A stretch of 64,000 nucleotides of DNA from Topomyia yanbarensis (lineage: Eukaryota > Arthropoda > Insecta > Diptera > Culicidae), in assembly GCF_030247195.1 (NCBI RefSeq), contig NC_080672.1, forward strand, positions 310,814,627 through 310,878,626, written 5' to 3'. Shown here in pieces: positions 55,378 to 64,000 of this stretch. Under the pieces are notes generated by a model that saw only the letters and a program-made list of their open reading frames with translations, had not been told where the DNA came from and made no database searches. Position 1 is the first letter of the stretch, and each line of letters starts with the position of its first letter. The position numbers and the translations under genes are program-made.

Positions 55378-57473
55378 GTTTGATAATCGAACGAGCAACA
55401 TGTGGACTGAAACATGCAAACAGTGCAGGAAGAGAAAGACAGTATGAACCCGTACATAGCTGAACAGAGTGCATATTTCTCGGATACTATTTCCACATGC
55501 GCCAGTTTCCCCGCTTATCGTACTCTCTTTCCTCTGCTATGCGAGTGTGTCAAAATGTGATGTGTTCGAGTGGGGCATGGGATGTACACTCGATAATTTG
55601 ATATGTAGGGGAACTATGCCTAAGACGGACACCTTAAGGTTGGTTACCCTTTTCCACATTTTTTAGGCAATCTTAAGTACCTTTATCACAATGAAATCAT
55701 AATTCTTTTATTTTTCATAAAAATAACTTGAAATTATTATTCAAAAAGTAAAAATTCCTTAAATTATTGTTCAAATTATCCCAACTCCGGTCCAATTTGG
55801 AACACCTATTTCTTATCGATTTTAGCACTAGAAATGAATTCGAAGTAATTCATATCTGCTTTTTCTTAATTTCAAATTGTAAAATGAAAAGTTGTTTTTG
55901 ATATGTAAAATTTTATTGTAAATACACAATAAAAAGTAGGAGTTGGCCGAATCATGTGAAATTATTATTGGCACGAGACCAAAACGAAGAGTGTAGTCAA
56001 CTACTCAAACTTGTAAGTGGAATATGAATGTATTATACATTCAATTATACTCATCCTAATAATTCACACAATTGAAGCTTTTTGATACGAAATCAAAAAC
56101 AACATAGTTTAACCTGTTCTCAAAACTCAATGCGTTTGAACTCGTTCGTCGTAACAAGGTATGCGATGCTTGGTTCAGAAAGTTTTTTTTACTGTTAGTA
56201 ACTATACTGTATCGTGTTAATTATTTAAAAGCAACTCTGAGTCCATCTTACGTCTTCGAGACTCTTCCTCTACTGGGTTTCTGTAGGTTAGGATTGAGTA
56301 CTTATTGGCACACAGCTTTGATTTCTCGGGTTTAAGTAATCTGGCAACATGCTTCTGTAAGTATTTCTTAAGCACGGGCGGACTTGTCTGGGTTCGCTGA
56401 AATGCGTCTCATCAGTGGGTTACCGCATGCTAGAATCCTTTTCACGTCAGCTAAATGAAGAATGTGGAAAACGAACCGATGCGCCAATATGAAAATTTAT
56501 TCACACAATCAGTGTAAAGTTTTGTTAAAAATCAACCATTCGATTAGAAATGCTAAGAAAATCTTTGAACTAAATAAGTGCAAGTTGAAACGATATATAA
56601 ATAAAGCTAAGTCGGCCAAATGTTGTTTGTTTCACCGCATTGACTATGCTAATATGTGATTTGTGTTGCCAGTAAAACGAAGAACTTTCTGTTACTGCTG
56701 GCATTTTGCTTAAAAAAAGTGTGCAGAGATTCGCGTTCCAACTAGGTAAATACTACAATTTCTTTTTTTCTAACAAGAACGAAAAACTAGCAAGGGAAGA
56801 TTGGGTTAGAGTAGCGGTTCTCAACCTTTTTTATATCATGGACCCCTCCGAAATCACCCTGGGTTTTTACGGCACCCCATGATTTAACATCGATTTTTGT
56901 ATTTATTTTTGTTGTATTTGACACGACTCAATGCATTAGCATAACTGAACCGTGAAACTTTCAGGTTTCACATTATGTGACAATAAAAGAATAACACAAA
57001 GTTACTGCGGACAGGAAGGTCTTGTGGATCCAGCTTACTATTGCGGGTTGAGAACCTTTTTTGTCGTTGGTACATTATCTGTGTTGTCCATCACAATTTG
57101 GGAGTTAGCCCATTTGCTTTCTCTCGCGTTATCGTTCACCTCCATGTCTTCATCAAAACAGCTTTCATGATGTTCGAAGTCGGAAGTTATAATTTGTTTT
57201 TTGATCGTACGGATCGCTGTTGTTATTCCATTTTTATCGTCACTTATTGTGCTAGTCGTGGGTTTGGAGATACTTAACGTTGTTATTTTATTATGAGTAC
57301 AGTGATGTTTTATGAACTACTAAAAATCAACTGTTGAGAGCTGATGTTTGGTATTGGTTGTAGTAGGTTGATTTTTCTCAGCGACTTCGGATCATTGCTT
57401 TCCGTAATGTGCCGTATAGTTGCAGAACTGGTATGTAGGAATCTGACCATTGCACAGTAGACTGCCCAGATAA
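55378..57473. other. Intergenic; possible hAT-type terminus at about 56812
   Basis: Mostly AT-rich. TAGCGGTTCTCAACC (56812) with GGTTGAGAACC (57046-57056) resembles Charlie-like hAT ends, but the right terminus is not a proper mirror and no 8-bp duplication is visible. Confidence 0.3.
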
Positions 57474-57945
57474 ATAATGACATTTTGAAAACTCAATCGG
57501 CCCACCCCTAATTCGATTCCTAGTCCCACCAGGAGTACTTGCTCCAAATTTGAAGCAAATCGGACTAGTCTAGCTACCAGACCAACGTGCCTGATGTTTT
57601 TGTGGGATTTTTCGGCAATTTGCATGGAGAAAACTCACTAACTCACATTTTTGCCGTGGTACTGTATGTGTCGTATTATCACTGTAAGTGAAAATGAGAA
57701 AGATAATTTAATTATCTACAACTTTGTTCAAGACTGCTAGTGAATCCGGCTTCGTTAAAAGAAGTTATTAAACTTTTAATGCGAGTTAGTGAGTTTCTCT
57801 ATGCAAATTGTCGAAAAATCCCATAAAAACTTCAAGCACGTTGGTCCGGTAACTAGACTTGTCTGATTTGCTTCAAATTTGGAGCAAGTACTCCTGGTGG
57901 GACTAGGAATCGAATCAGGGGTGGGCCAATAGGGGTCATTTTTTC
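57474..57945. mobile_element. Long-TIR foldback element
   Basis: Arms of about 165 bp (57478-57645 and 57782-57943) are inverted copies. Shared phrases include TTCGATTCCTAGTCCCACCA, GGAGTACTTGCTCCAAATTT and CTCACTAACTCGC-like ends near the 136-bp loop. No target duplication established. Confidence 0.7.
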
Positions 57946-58452
57946 CTGTCACTCTAGTGCACAGCGTTATTTGCCGGACATTTTAAGAACACGACGCCAA
58001 TGGAAATGCGACTGAACAATTTTCCTCCAGTATCGTTTGTAACGGATTCCACTTCTCCGTATTTTGAATCTTATGTATTCAGGTCTAATTCGCGGTGCTA
58101 GGTCGTGTAGCCGGACTTCATTTGTATCGTCATCCGTATATACAGGGTCTTGGTTTCAACATTGTCATATTTGACGCCACTCTTTGAGGTGTGCAGCCAT
58201 GGAGTAGAATTCACACATGGGAGCAACACACATCGGAGAGAAGAGGTTTATTGTGAAAGAGAAGGGCGGTGGTTTGCATTAAAAGTGTAAAGAGCGTTCT
58301 TATTCTTTTCCTTATTTTCTCTGAGGTGCATTCCACCCCTGAATACATGTTGCCTCTCTTTCTCGCTCATGCTGAGAAGAGGAAATTTTCAAAAATTATG
58401 CTGACCTTCAAAATTAAATTATTTTGTCCAGTAACCTCCAATCAATATGTAA

Positions 58453-58560
58453 TACTACGTTCACACTACGAGTTAAAACGTGTTTTAACGCTATCTTGAT
58501 GACATTTTTCTTGTTGCTAATTATTATAACATGTTTTAACTCTGTAGTGTGAACATGGTA
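58453..58560. mobile_element. Harbinger-like MITE, 108 bp
   Basis: Nearly full-length inverted repeat. The left end is TACTACGTTCACACTACGAG; the right end, complemented, is TACCATGTTCACACTACAGA. Both continue into GTTAAAAC. It is flanked by TAA on both sides (58450-58452, 58561-58563), the TWA target typical of PIF/Harbinger. Confidence 0.6.
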
Positions 58561-58835
58561 TAACTTTCAACAAAGCTGTTTGTAGTGTAGTTTGAGTCTA
58601 TATGGATTTTTTTAATTAAATTTCATGTTTTTATGTCCGATTTATATTTATATTTATTTGCTTATATATTACTAAAGAAACTTGAAAAATCTTGTGAGTA
58701 AACTAGAGCCATCGGAGAAAGCTAATATTTTGCATGTGATTTGTGGAACCAATCACCATTTGTCAAAATTGTTGCCGCTCTAATGTGGAGTCTAGTTGAA
58801 ATTAAGTATAACTCCGAAAAGAAAGTCTATTGTGA

Positions 58836-58995
58836 TTTTCGATTGATTGACACCGGTGTAGTGGATTGCACTGGTTTTGCACTTTCTAGCAGATGTGTCA
58901 ATGGAACATACCCAGTTGTCTGCACTTCTGCTAGAAAGTGCAAAAACGGTGCAGTTTCAGTGCACTCCACCTCACCGGTGTTAATCAATCGAAAA
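58836..58995. mobile_element. Foldback MITE, 160 bp
   Basis: Imperfect palindrome: TTTTCGATTGATTGACACCG at left with GGTGTTAATCAATCGAAAA at right. The inner arms share TTTGCACTTTCTAGCAGA / TCTGCTAGAAAGTGCAAA. It makes a long hairpin. Confidence 0.65.
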
Positions 58996-60453
58996 CCCCA
59001 TATGCATAATATATTGTTACCAACGACCGTGACCTTTATTTTCGTATCAAGTAACGTATCAATCTACTCTGGGCCTGGAATAAATTGATCAAATATGAAA
59101 GTGAATTATTTCCTCATGATTTCTTAAAAGAAAAAAATAGTTAGAAAGAATTTTTAGTGTATATTTACAGTCAAGTTTAAGCTTCAATGTACTACATTTA
59201 GTTTTTGATAAAAAGTATATCGACTTTCCCGGTTTTCCCTATATAGTCTTTATTGGTAAATATTTCACTTTCTGTTTAAAAATATTGTATTTTTTAATGT
59301 CACAGTTGTCGTATCTCGCATACAATCTTTTATTTTTATTTTGCATTTTCTCTATTACTGCCTTTCTCGGTATCAAATCGACAATATTTTCATGAAAAGC
59401 CAAAATACACTGCTCCAAGGGCTTTCTATCACGTTTTACAACTTTTTCGGTATGCCCGCTTACAATGGCCCGATTTGAATTAACTCCAAAGCAAAGCAAA
59501 CAACTCGAGAAGAATTGGGGTCACAAGACGTGCTCGGAGTTGTATTGACTGTTTTTTTTACTTCTGAGCTGATTTGTCAATGAGGACCACAACCGAGTAA
59601 AAAATTGATCCTCCACCAGGGATGATGGCAGTTTTATAAAAAAAAATTATATAATAAATTACACCTCTAACACTTTATGCGCCGATCCGCTAATTAGCAC
59701 AGTCACATGAACCAGACAAAACCATCTAGTGTGAACCATCTCACCATCGGCACATTCCGTTTTTGTAGCACAGTGTTACCGAGAAGTTGAAAAAATATTA
59801 ACTTTCGCAGGTTCCATTCAATGATGCGAATTAGGACTGGTTGTTTTTTTATGCTAGCTTTTGGGTCTATTTTGAACAGATGCTAGTGCGAATCGGCAGT
59901 TGGTATTGCATAACCCGTCGGACCACAATTAAGGTTGCAAACCGCTAAACGTATGATGATTAAAGCTATGAAGAATATACCCAGTGCTTTGCCTATCATA
60001 TCATATCATAATAGTCAGCTGATTAAGCAGAGACAGGAAAAGTCCTATAAAACCTAACAGAGTCAGTTGGCGCCGATAGGAGAGGTTGCCACCATAGCGT
60101 TCTTTTACCGATCAGCTAGAGTCCTTCGAAGATATTAATCCATCTCCATCATTATTCTTATCACACTAATGTATATAACAGCTGTTATCCCGTACTAACA
60201 GCGCCAATAACCACCGAGCTCGGTTCAATAATTTTTAATTCATTGAGAAAAGTGTCGCTTCGCTTGTGACAATACATCAATCATTTTGATTAGCTACACG
60301 CGTACGCGAATTATTGGATGGACACAGCGATAATGAACATGACACTACGAACAGTGCAGCTGTGCCGATGCAACGGGGAAAGTGATTTTCTCAGACATTG
60401 CTGTACAAGATCGAAGAAATGGAATTGTTATTATTTGTAATATGAGTAGTTAA
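58996..60453. other. Intergenic, no gene seen
   Basis: The 59990-60400 part is low-repeat with mixed composition and could be regulatory, but nothing specific can be shown. Confidence 0.3.
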
Positions 60454-60529
60454 ACTAACTAAGAATAGGGTGATGAGCCTATTTTCGCTATGTTTCTATT
60501 ATCACCCTACCCATTTTAGTTCGTTAGTT
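60454..60529. repeat. Short inverted repeat
   Basis: AACTAACTAAGAATAGGGTG pairs with CACCCTACCCATTTTAGTTC and GTTAGTT about 30 bases on. MITE-like, no target duplication noted. Confidence 0.45.
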
Positions 60530-60798
60530 AGAGCAGTATCTGCCAGCTTTGTTTAACGCATAAGCTCAATTGCCTGGGCGACAATTGGGGCACTCAATTC
60601 AAGATTTCGTTGCGCTAAAACACGAGCATTTCATCGTTTTCAGGAAACTTGTGTTATTATATTGGTTCGTAACAAAGCAGAGCTGTTGATGCCAATTTAT
60701 GCAACTTCCATCGATTGTAGGCCGATTAATTAATAAATTAGTGTGGTGCCCTCCTTAATAGACTGTGTATTTCATTACATTTTTACTAGTGATACAGT

Positions 60799-61085
60799 CA
60801 GCGATGCCACATGTTTTTGTGAAATGTCTGTAGAAGAATAATGAAAATATCTGTAAAAGTCTGTAGACGGTTGTTTAAACTTTATTTACACTACGTTATT
60901 ACTTTAAAAGTAGCTTGAAATTTGTAAACTATTGTGAAGGAATCACGTATTCGGATAAAATTATTCAAGTGCAATTTTGTTAAATACAATTATTCTTTTA
61001 AAAGTCTGTAGATTTCTTATTACGTCTGTAGGAGTCCATCAAAAGTCTGTAAAATACAGACATGTCTGTAAATCTGGCATCGCTG
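60799..61085. mobile_element. hAT-type MITE, 287 bp
   Basis: Ends CAGCGATGCCA / TGGCATCGCTG, flanked by GATACAGT (60791-60798) and AATACAGT (61086-61093), 7 of 8 identical. The interior has many TCTGTAGA/TCTGTAAA repeats. Confidence 0.7.
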
Positions 61086-61089
61086 AATA

Positions 61090-61462
61090 CAGTGAAGACC
61101 CGATTTTATTAGCATCCGATTTTATCAGCTTTTTGATCCGATTTTGTCAGCCTCATATGAAAATTGATAGTTGGTAGTTTGATGGCCTTTAGCAGACGAA
61201 CTAAGTTGAATTCGAGTAAATCCTTTTTCAGCATATCTATTTTACTTATCTTAGGAATCCGATTTGTGCAAAAAATAAAAATTGTATTTTTGTTTTAATC
61301 TTGCACTCAGGAATGTGAAGTAAACAATCAGAAAAAGTTGTGAATTTTTTTAAGAGCTTCGGTTTATTAAAAAAAATAAAAATATATGTCTCGATTTTGT
61401 CAATGTCTCCATTTTATCAGCCAAAAATTCACCAAGGGACTGATAAAAACGAGTCTTCACTG
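61090..61462. mobile_element. pogo-like MITE, 373 bp
   Basis: Ends CAGTGAAGACCCGATTTTAT and, complemented at right, CAGTGAAGACTCGTTTTTAT, flanked by TA (61088-61089, 61463-61464). TA target and CAGT termini fit pogo/Tc1-mariner. Its left end overlaps the right target duplication of the neighbouring hAT MITE. Confidence 0.7.
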
Positions 61463-61483
61463 TATTATGAATAGAAATGGTCC

Positions 61484-62664
61484 AGTCTATTCTCAACCAC
61501 CAAAGGCATCAGTCATAATACCAGTTTGCTCTCTGCTGCTACCCAACCAGCGCAAACAGTTACTATTATTATTGTGTGATGATCTATCAAGATGACTGAG
61601 TCTCATCAACAAAAACTGATTCTTCGGGTTAACACGGTGGCCATTGACTTCCGGTCTTTCCGCATAAAACCGAGTATTGGTGATGTGGAACATTTGCTGA
61701 AGGTGAAAATGCAGCTTCGGTTTTCGAAAGTCAGCTTCATCCAGTTGTAGCACGTTAGGCACGCGGTGCTGATAACATTCACCAAATTCGCCCAGGCGAA
61801 AAGATTCATCTCGCAAAACAACTTGAAACACGTGCTGAATTGTGACACCGCTAAAATCAAGAACCCTGTGTATATGGATAACGGAAACGTGGAAGTCAAA
61901 TTACATGATTTGGCACCACGTACTTGCAAAGTGGCCATTAAAAGATGCATGTCTTATTTTGGGGAAGTGGAATCCATTACGGAGCACACGTGGAGGAACT
62001 ACTTTCTAGGTATTGCAAGGTATTTGTGGTGAGAATGCGGGTAGACCAACCCATTCCCTCCTACCTTACCCTGCAGTACAGAACAGAAGGGGGTGACACC
62101 ATTATACAGCGATCTCTAACACAAACTAACACGTGCCAGTTCTGTGAACAAACGGTACATTACGGACAACCCTGTCCAGAAACCGCTAAGAAAAGCTCAT
62201 CTACAGAAAAAAATGCCAACACTCAGTCTCCAATATCATTCCCTGAGCCGCAAACGGTTGCCAAATTTGTGGCTGCTGTTCAAGCAATAATGATAACTGC
62301 GAAAATCGCGTCAAGTACCACAAACTCAACAGCTAATACCATCAATGAGGGAGCTACTAGCAATGAAGTTAGGAACAACACCTGATCGCGAACGACAAAG
62401 CAGTAACCTCGATGATGACCCGAATATGTGCGACGACGACATAGATATGAATGACCCCCATAATACAGTTGAAGTGGATGAAAATATTTCCCCTACACGA
62501 AAACAGATCACCGCGCGGAATGGCAAGTTGCCCGTGCGGGATGGGATAGACTCTTAGTAATAGTTGTTATTATTTTTATTTTTACATCATGTAAATATAT
62601 AAACAACCCACGGCTCCGTGAAGCTAGCGCCTTGAACCGTGCCAAATAAACGAATTAAAAAAAA
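61484..62664 (+). mobile_element. ORF1-only LINE-like element
   Basis: It holds one gag-like ORF (61592-62557, broken) followed directly by a non-coding 3' end and poly(A) (ATTAAAAAAAAA at about 62655). No RT or endonuclease lies between. ATAGAAATGGT before (61471) and ATAGAAAATTGGT after (62665) may be an imperfect target duplication. If so, this is a complete retrotransposed copy of a non-autonomous unit. Confidence 0.5.
61592..62557 (+). pseudogene. Gag-like ORF1 with zinc knuckle (broken)
   Basis: Starts MTESHQQKLILRVNTVAIDF (61592), has a stop at about 61748, and continues in frame with LITFTKFAQAKRFISQNNLK and VEVKLHDLAPRTCKVAIKRC. A frameshift near 62010 leads to PSYLTLQYRTEGGDTIIQRS and one zinc knuckle CQFCEQTVHYGQPC (CX2CX4HX4C). 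A second shift near 62380 restores the first frame for an acidic tail (DDDIDMNDPHNTVEVDEN). This is the organisation of LINE ORF1/gag proteins that bind element RNA. Family not identified. One stop and two shifts make it non-functional. Confidence 0.6.
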
Positions 62665-63370
62665 ATAGAAAATTGGTTCATCTCGGAACGTGCGAGTCTT
62701 AAGTGTGTGCACCAAAATGTTACAGTAAACATTAACTCAAATTATGGCAATGCTAATCTCGCGAGTGAACCGAAACATATAGAAGGCAATAATTTATCAA
62801 ATATTCCAATTTTGAGACGATGACGTTGATATTGTTTCATGAAAGTAGATAGACGAAACAGCTGGCTAGTTGGCGGTTGGGGTAAGTTGGCGCTATTAGT
62901 GATGTCCGATTTTGCAAATAATCTATTATCCGTTAATCGAATAATTTTTGAGAGCTTGATTAATTGACTCGATTAATCGGCCAAGGTAATCGATTAAAAT
63001 CAATAATCGATTAGGTGGTAAATCTTAGTTTGACACATTTTCCAATGTGTTTTTGATGCAAACCATTTTGTTTTGTAGAAGTTGTGAGTGATTTTCGAGC
63101 ATACTATGCAAATTTTCTTAGTTCTAAAAATTTTGTGTTGTTTAAGGTGATTTTCAATCTATTTCCCGAATGATTATATTATTATTTATAGCTTTCAGTC
63201 TCGCCAGAAGAATTTCGAAAATTTGCCTCAGAATATGCAATATCAGTTGCATGATTTAACATGGACTTCCAGTCAATTGTCTGCAATGAGCTAGAAGCCC
63301 AGTGAAGTCAGGTTTCGAAAAGTTAAACTCTCTGTCTTCAGTCAATGCGTCAAATCGAACCTGCGGTAGA
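62665..63370. other. Intergenic; ATCGATTA-rich patch
   Basis: Around 62900-63015 the motif (T)AATCGATTA recurs several times in both orientations, as in some MITE termini. Otherwise nothing recognised. Confidence 0.4.
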
Positions 63371-63375
63371 CATGT

Positions 63376-64000
63376 CTACGAAACTAGTAGCGGAGGATGA
63401 TGTGAATCAATGCCAACTAGTGGTTCGTGTGCTTCCAAAACAGTGCAGATTGGTGAAACTTCCTCGTTAACAAACAGAAGATCCAGTGTTCGATTAGGAT
63501 GCATAGTAACAGTTGACATTTGTTGTATGTTTAACAAAGACATCCCGTCCAGTAAGGCTACGTTAGACCTCGAGAAGGTCGATTCAGAAGGGTCGGGGGC
63601 AGCAAACCCTAAGTGAGTGTCTCTCCAAACAAGGCCAGGTTGATTGTAGTCTCCAAATAGTAAACGAACAGCCTGGGGGTCAAGAGAGCTTGCGATGTGG
63701 AGTGCGGAGTCAAGGTGCTTCTGAATAACGCTTATGGCGTCGGCTGAGTCGGCAGAAAGATAAACAACACCCACACATATTCTAGTACCACGTACACGTA
63801 TGTTTACCCAAAGTCGTTCGAGATTGCAGACAATACCGGTTTTTCGTTCGGACGACAATCGATTGGACACAGTGATGAGCACATCTCCACCCCGTTTTTT
63901 TGTCTAGCACTGGTCGTGTCAAGATCGTTGCGATGAACTGTATACATTGGACCGAACAGTTGAAGCGAATTGATTTCATCGTTCAGCCACGTTTCAGTAA
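63376..64000 (-). pseudogene. CR1/Jockey-type LINE endonuclease fragment
   Basis: Minus-strand EEP endonuclease: LTETWLNDEINSLQLFG from the window edge, then a one-base shift in an A-run near 63895. The reading continues with MLITVSNRLSSERKTG, VGVVYLSADSADAI, VRLLFGDYNQPGLVW (GDYN catalytic motif), RTLDLLFVN and GIDSHHPPLL (SHH motif) to 63376, where it is truncated. It resembles the endonuclease end in the palindrome LINE (RHLDLCF, HHPPL). The 5' part lies outside the window. Confidence 0.75.

Noticed and set aside
56812..57056. Complete hAT (Charlie-like) element
   Set aside because: The left end looks right, but the right end lacks the mirrored terminal bases and there is no 8-bp duplication.
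60046..60068. TATAAAA plus TCAGTT as a plus-strand promoter
   Set aside because: The TATA-to-initiator distance is about 19 bases instead of about 30, and no gene follows.
1..64000. CRISPR array, operons, rRNA
   Set aside because: Nothing of the kind is present, and the sequence is clearly metazoan.

Overview
This is eukaryotic DNA, most likely from a mosquito (Culicidae, probably Aedes-like). It is AT-rich, has very long introns, and most of its recognisable content is transposable-element remains: CR1/Jockey-type, R1-type and LOA-type LINEs, a Ty3/gypsy remnant, a tRNA-derived SINE and many MITEs. No prokaryotic features are present. The one conventional gene is a minus-strand SLC17/MFS (sialin or inorganic-phosphate-cotransporter type) transporter. 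Five coding exons at 30599-30773, 16447-16566, 15683-16229, 15486-15619 and 14953-15417 join with correct phases and GT-AG sites to give about 479 residues. The extreme N-terminus is not firmly located. A possible TATA-less promoter (Inr plus DPE) with a leader exon lies at about 53.0 kb, so the gene may span some 38 kb.

Layout: 0.15-3.8 kb is a decayed Ty3/gypsy gag-pol, interrupted by a piggyBac-like MITE in gag and bounded by a 24-bp direct repeat. From 4.1 to 12.65 kb lie a TIR DNA element and two tandem copies of a CR1/Jockey-type LINE that arose by a ~2.8-kb tandem duplication. Copy A carries a hAT MITE whose target-site duplication re-creates the ORF1 start codon. Copy B is interrupted by an antisense R1-type fragment. 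At 13.0-14.1 kb a broken, unrecognised minus-strand protein remains. The transporter 3' exons follow (14.95-16.57 kb). Its 14-kb intron holds a foldback element with a LOA RNase H fragment (16.9-19.3 kb), a pogo-like transposase relic (21 kb), a ~130-bp tandem array split by a 1.5-kb hAT-type foldback element (25.2-27.3 kb), and a minus-strand LOA LINE (28.2-30.3 kb).

From 33779 to 49958 lies the most striking structure: a near-perfect inverted repeat with 7.16-kb arms and a 1.86-kb spacer. Each arm carries a decayed LINE, a relic of a histone H3 gene (cap-site-like motif, start codon changed to ATA, N-terminal tail only), and an unidentified 76-codon ORF. Beyond it (50-64 kb) are short tandem repeats, a paralogous repeat pair with an inserted MITE, a SINE with clear target-site duplications, several foldback MITEs, nested hAT/pogo-type MITEs, an ORF1-only LINE-like element, and a LINE endonuclease fragment running off the right edge.

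No pathway links these elements; they are a record of nested insertion. If the transporter is transcribed from ~53 kb, its pre-mRNA would contain the whole palindrome as a potential 7-kb hairpin RNA, carrying LINE and H3-tail sequence. This is the most interesting hypothesis from the window. All boundaries were read by eye and none was checked against databases.
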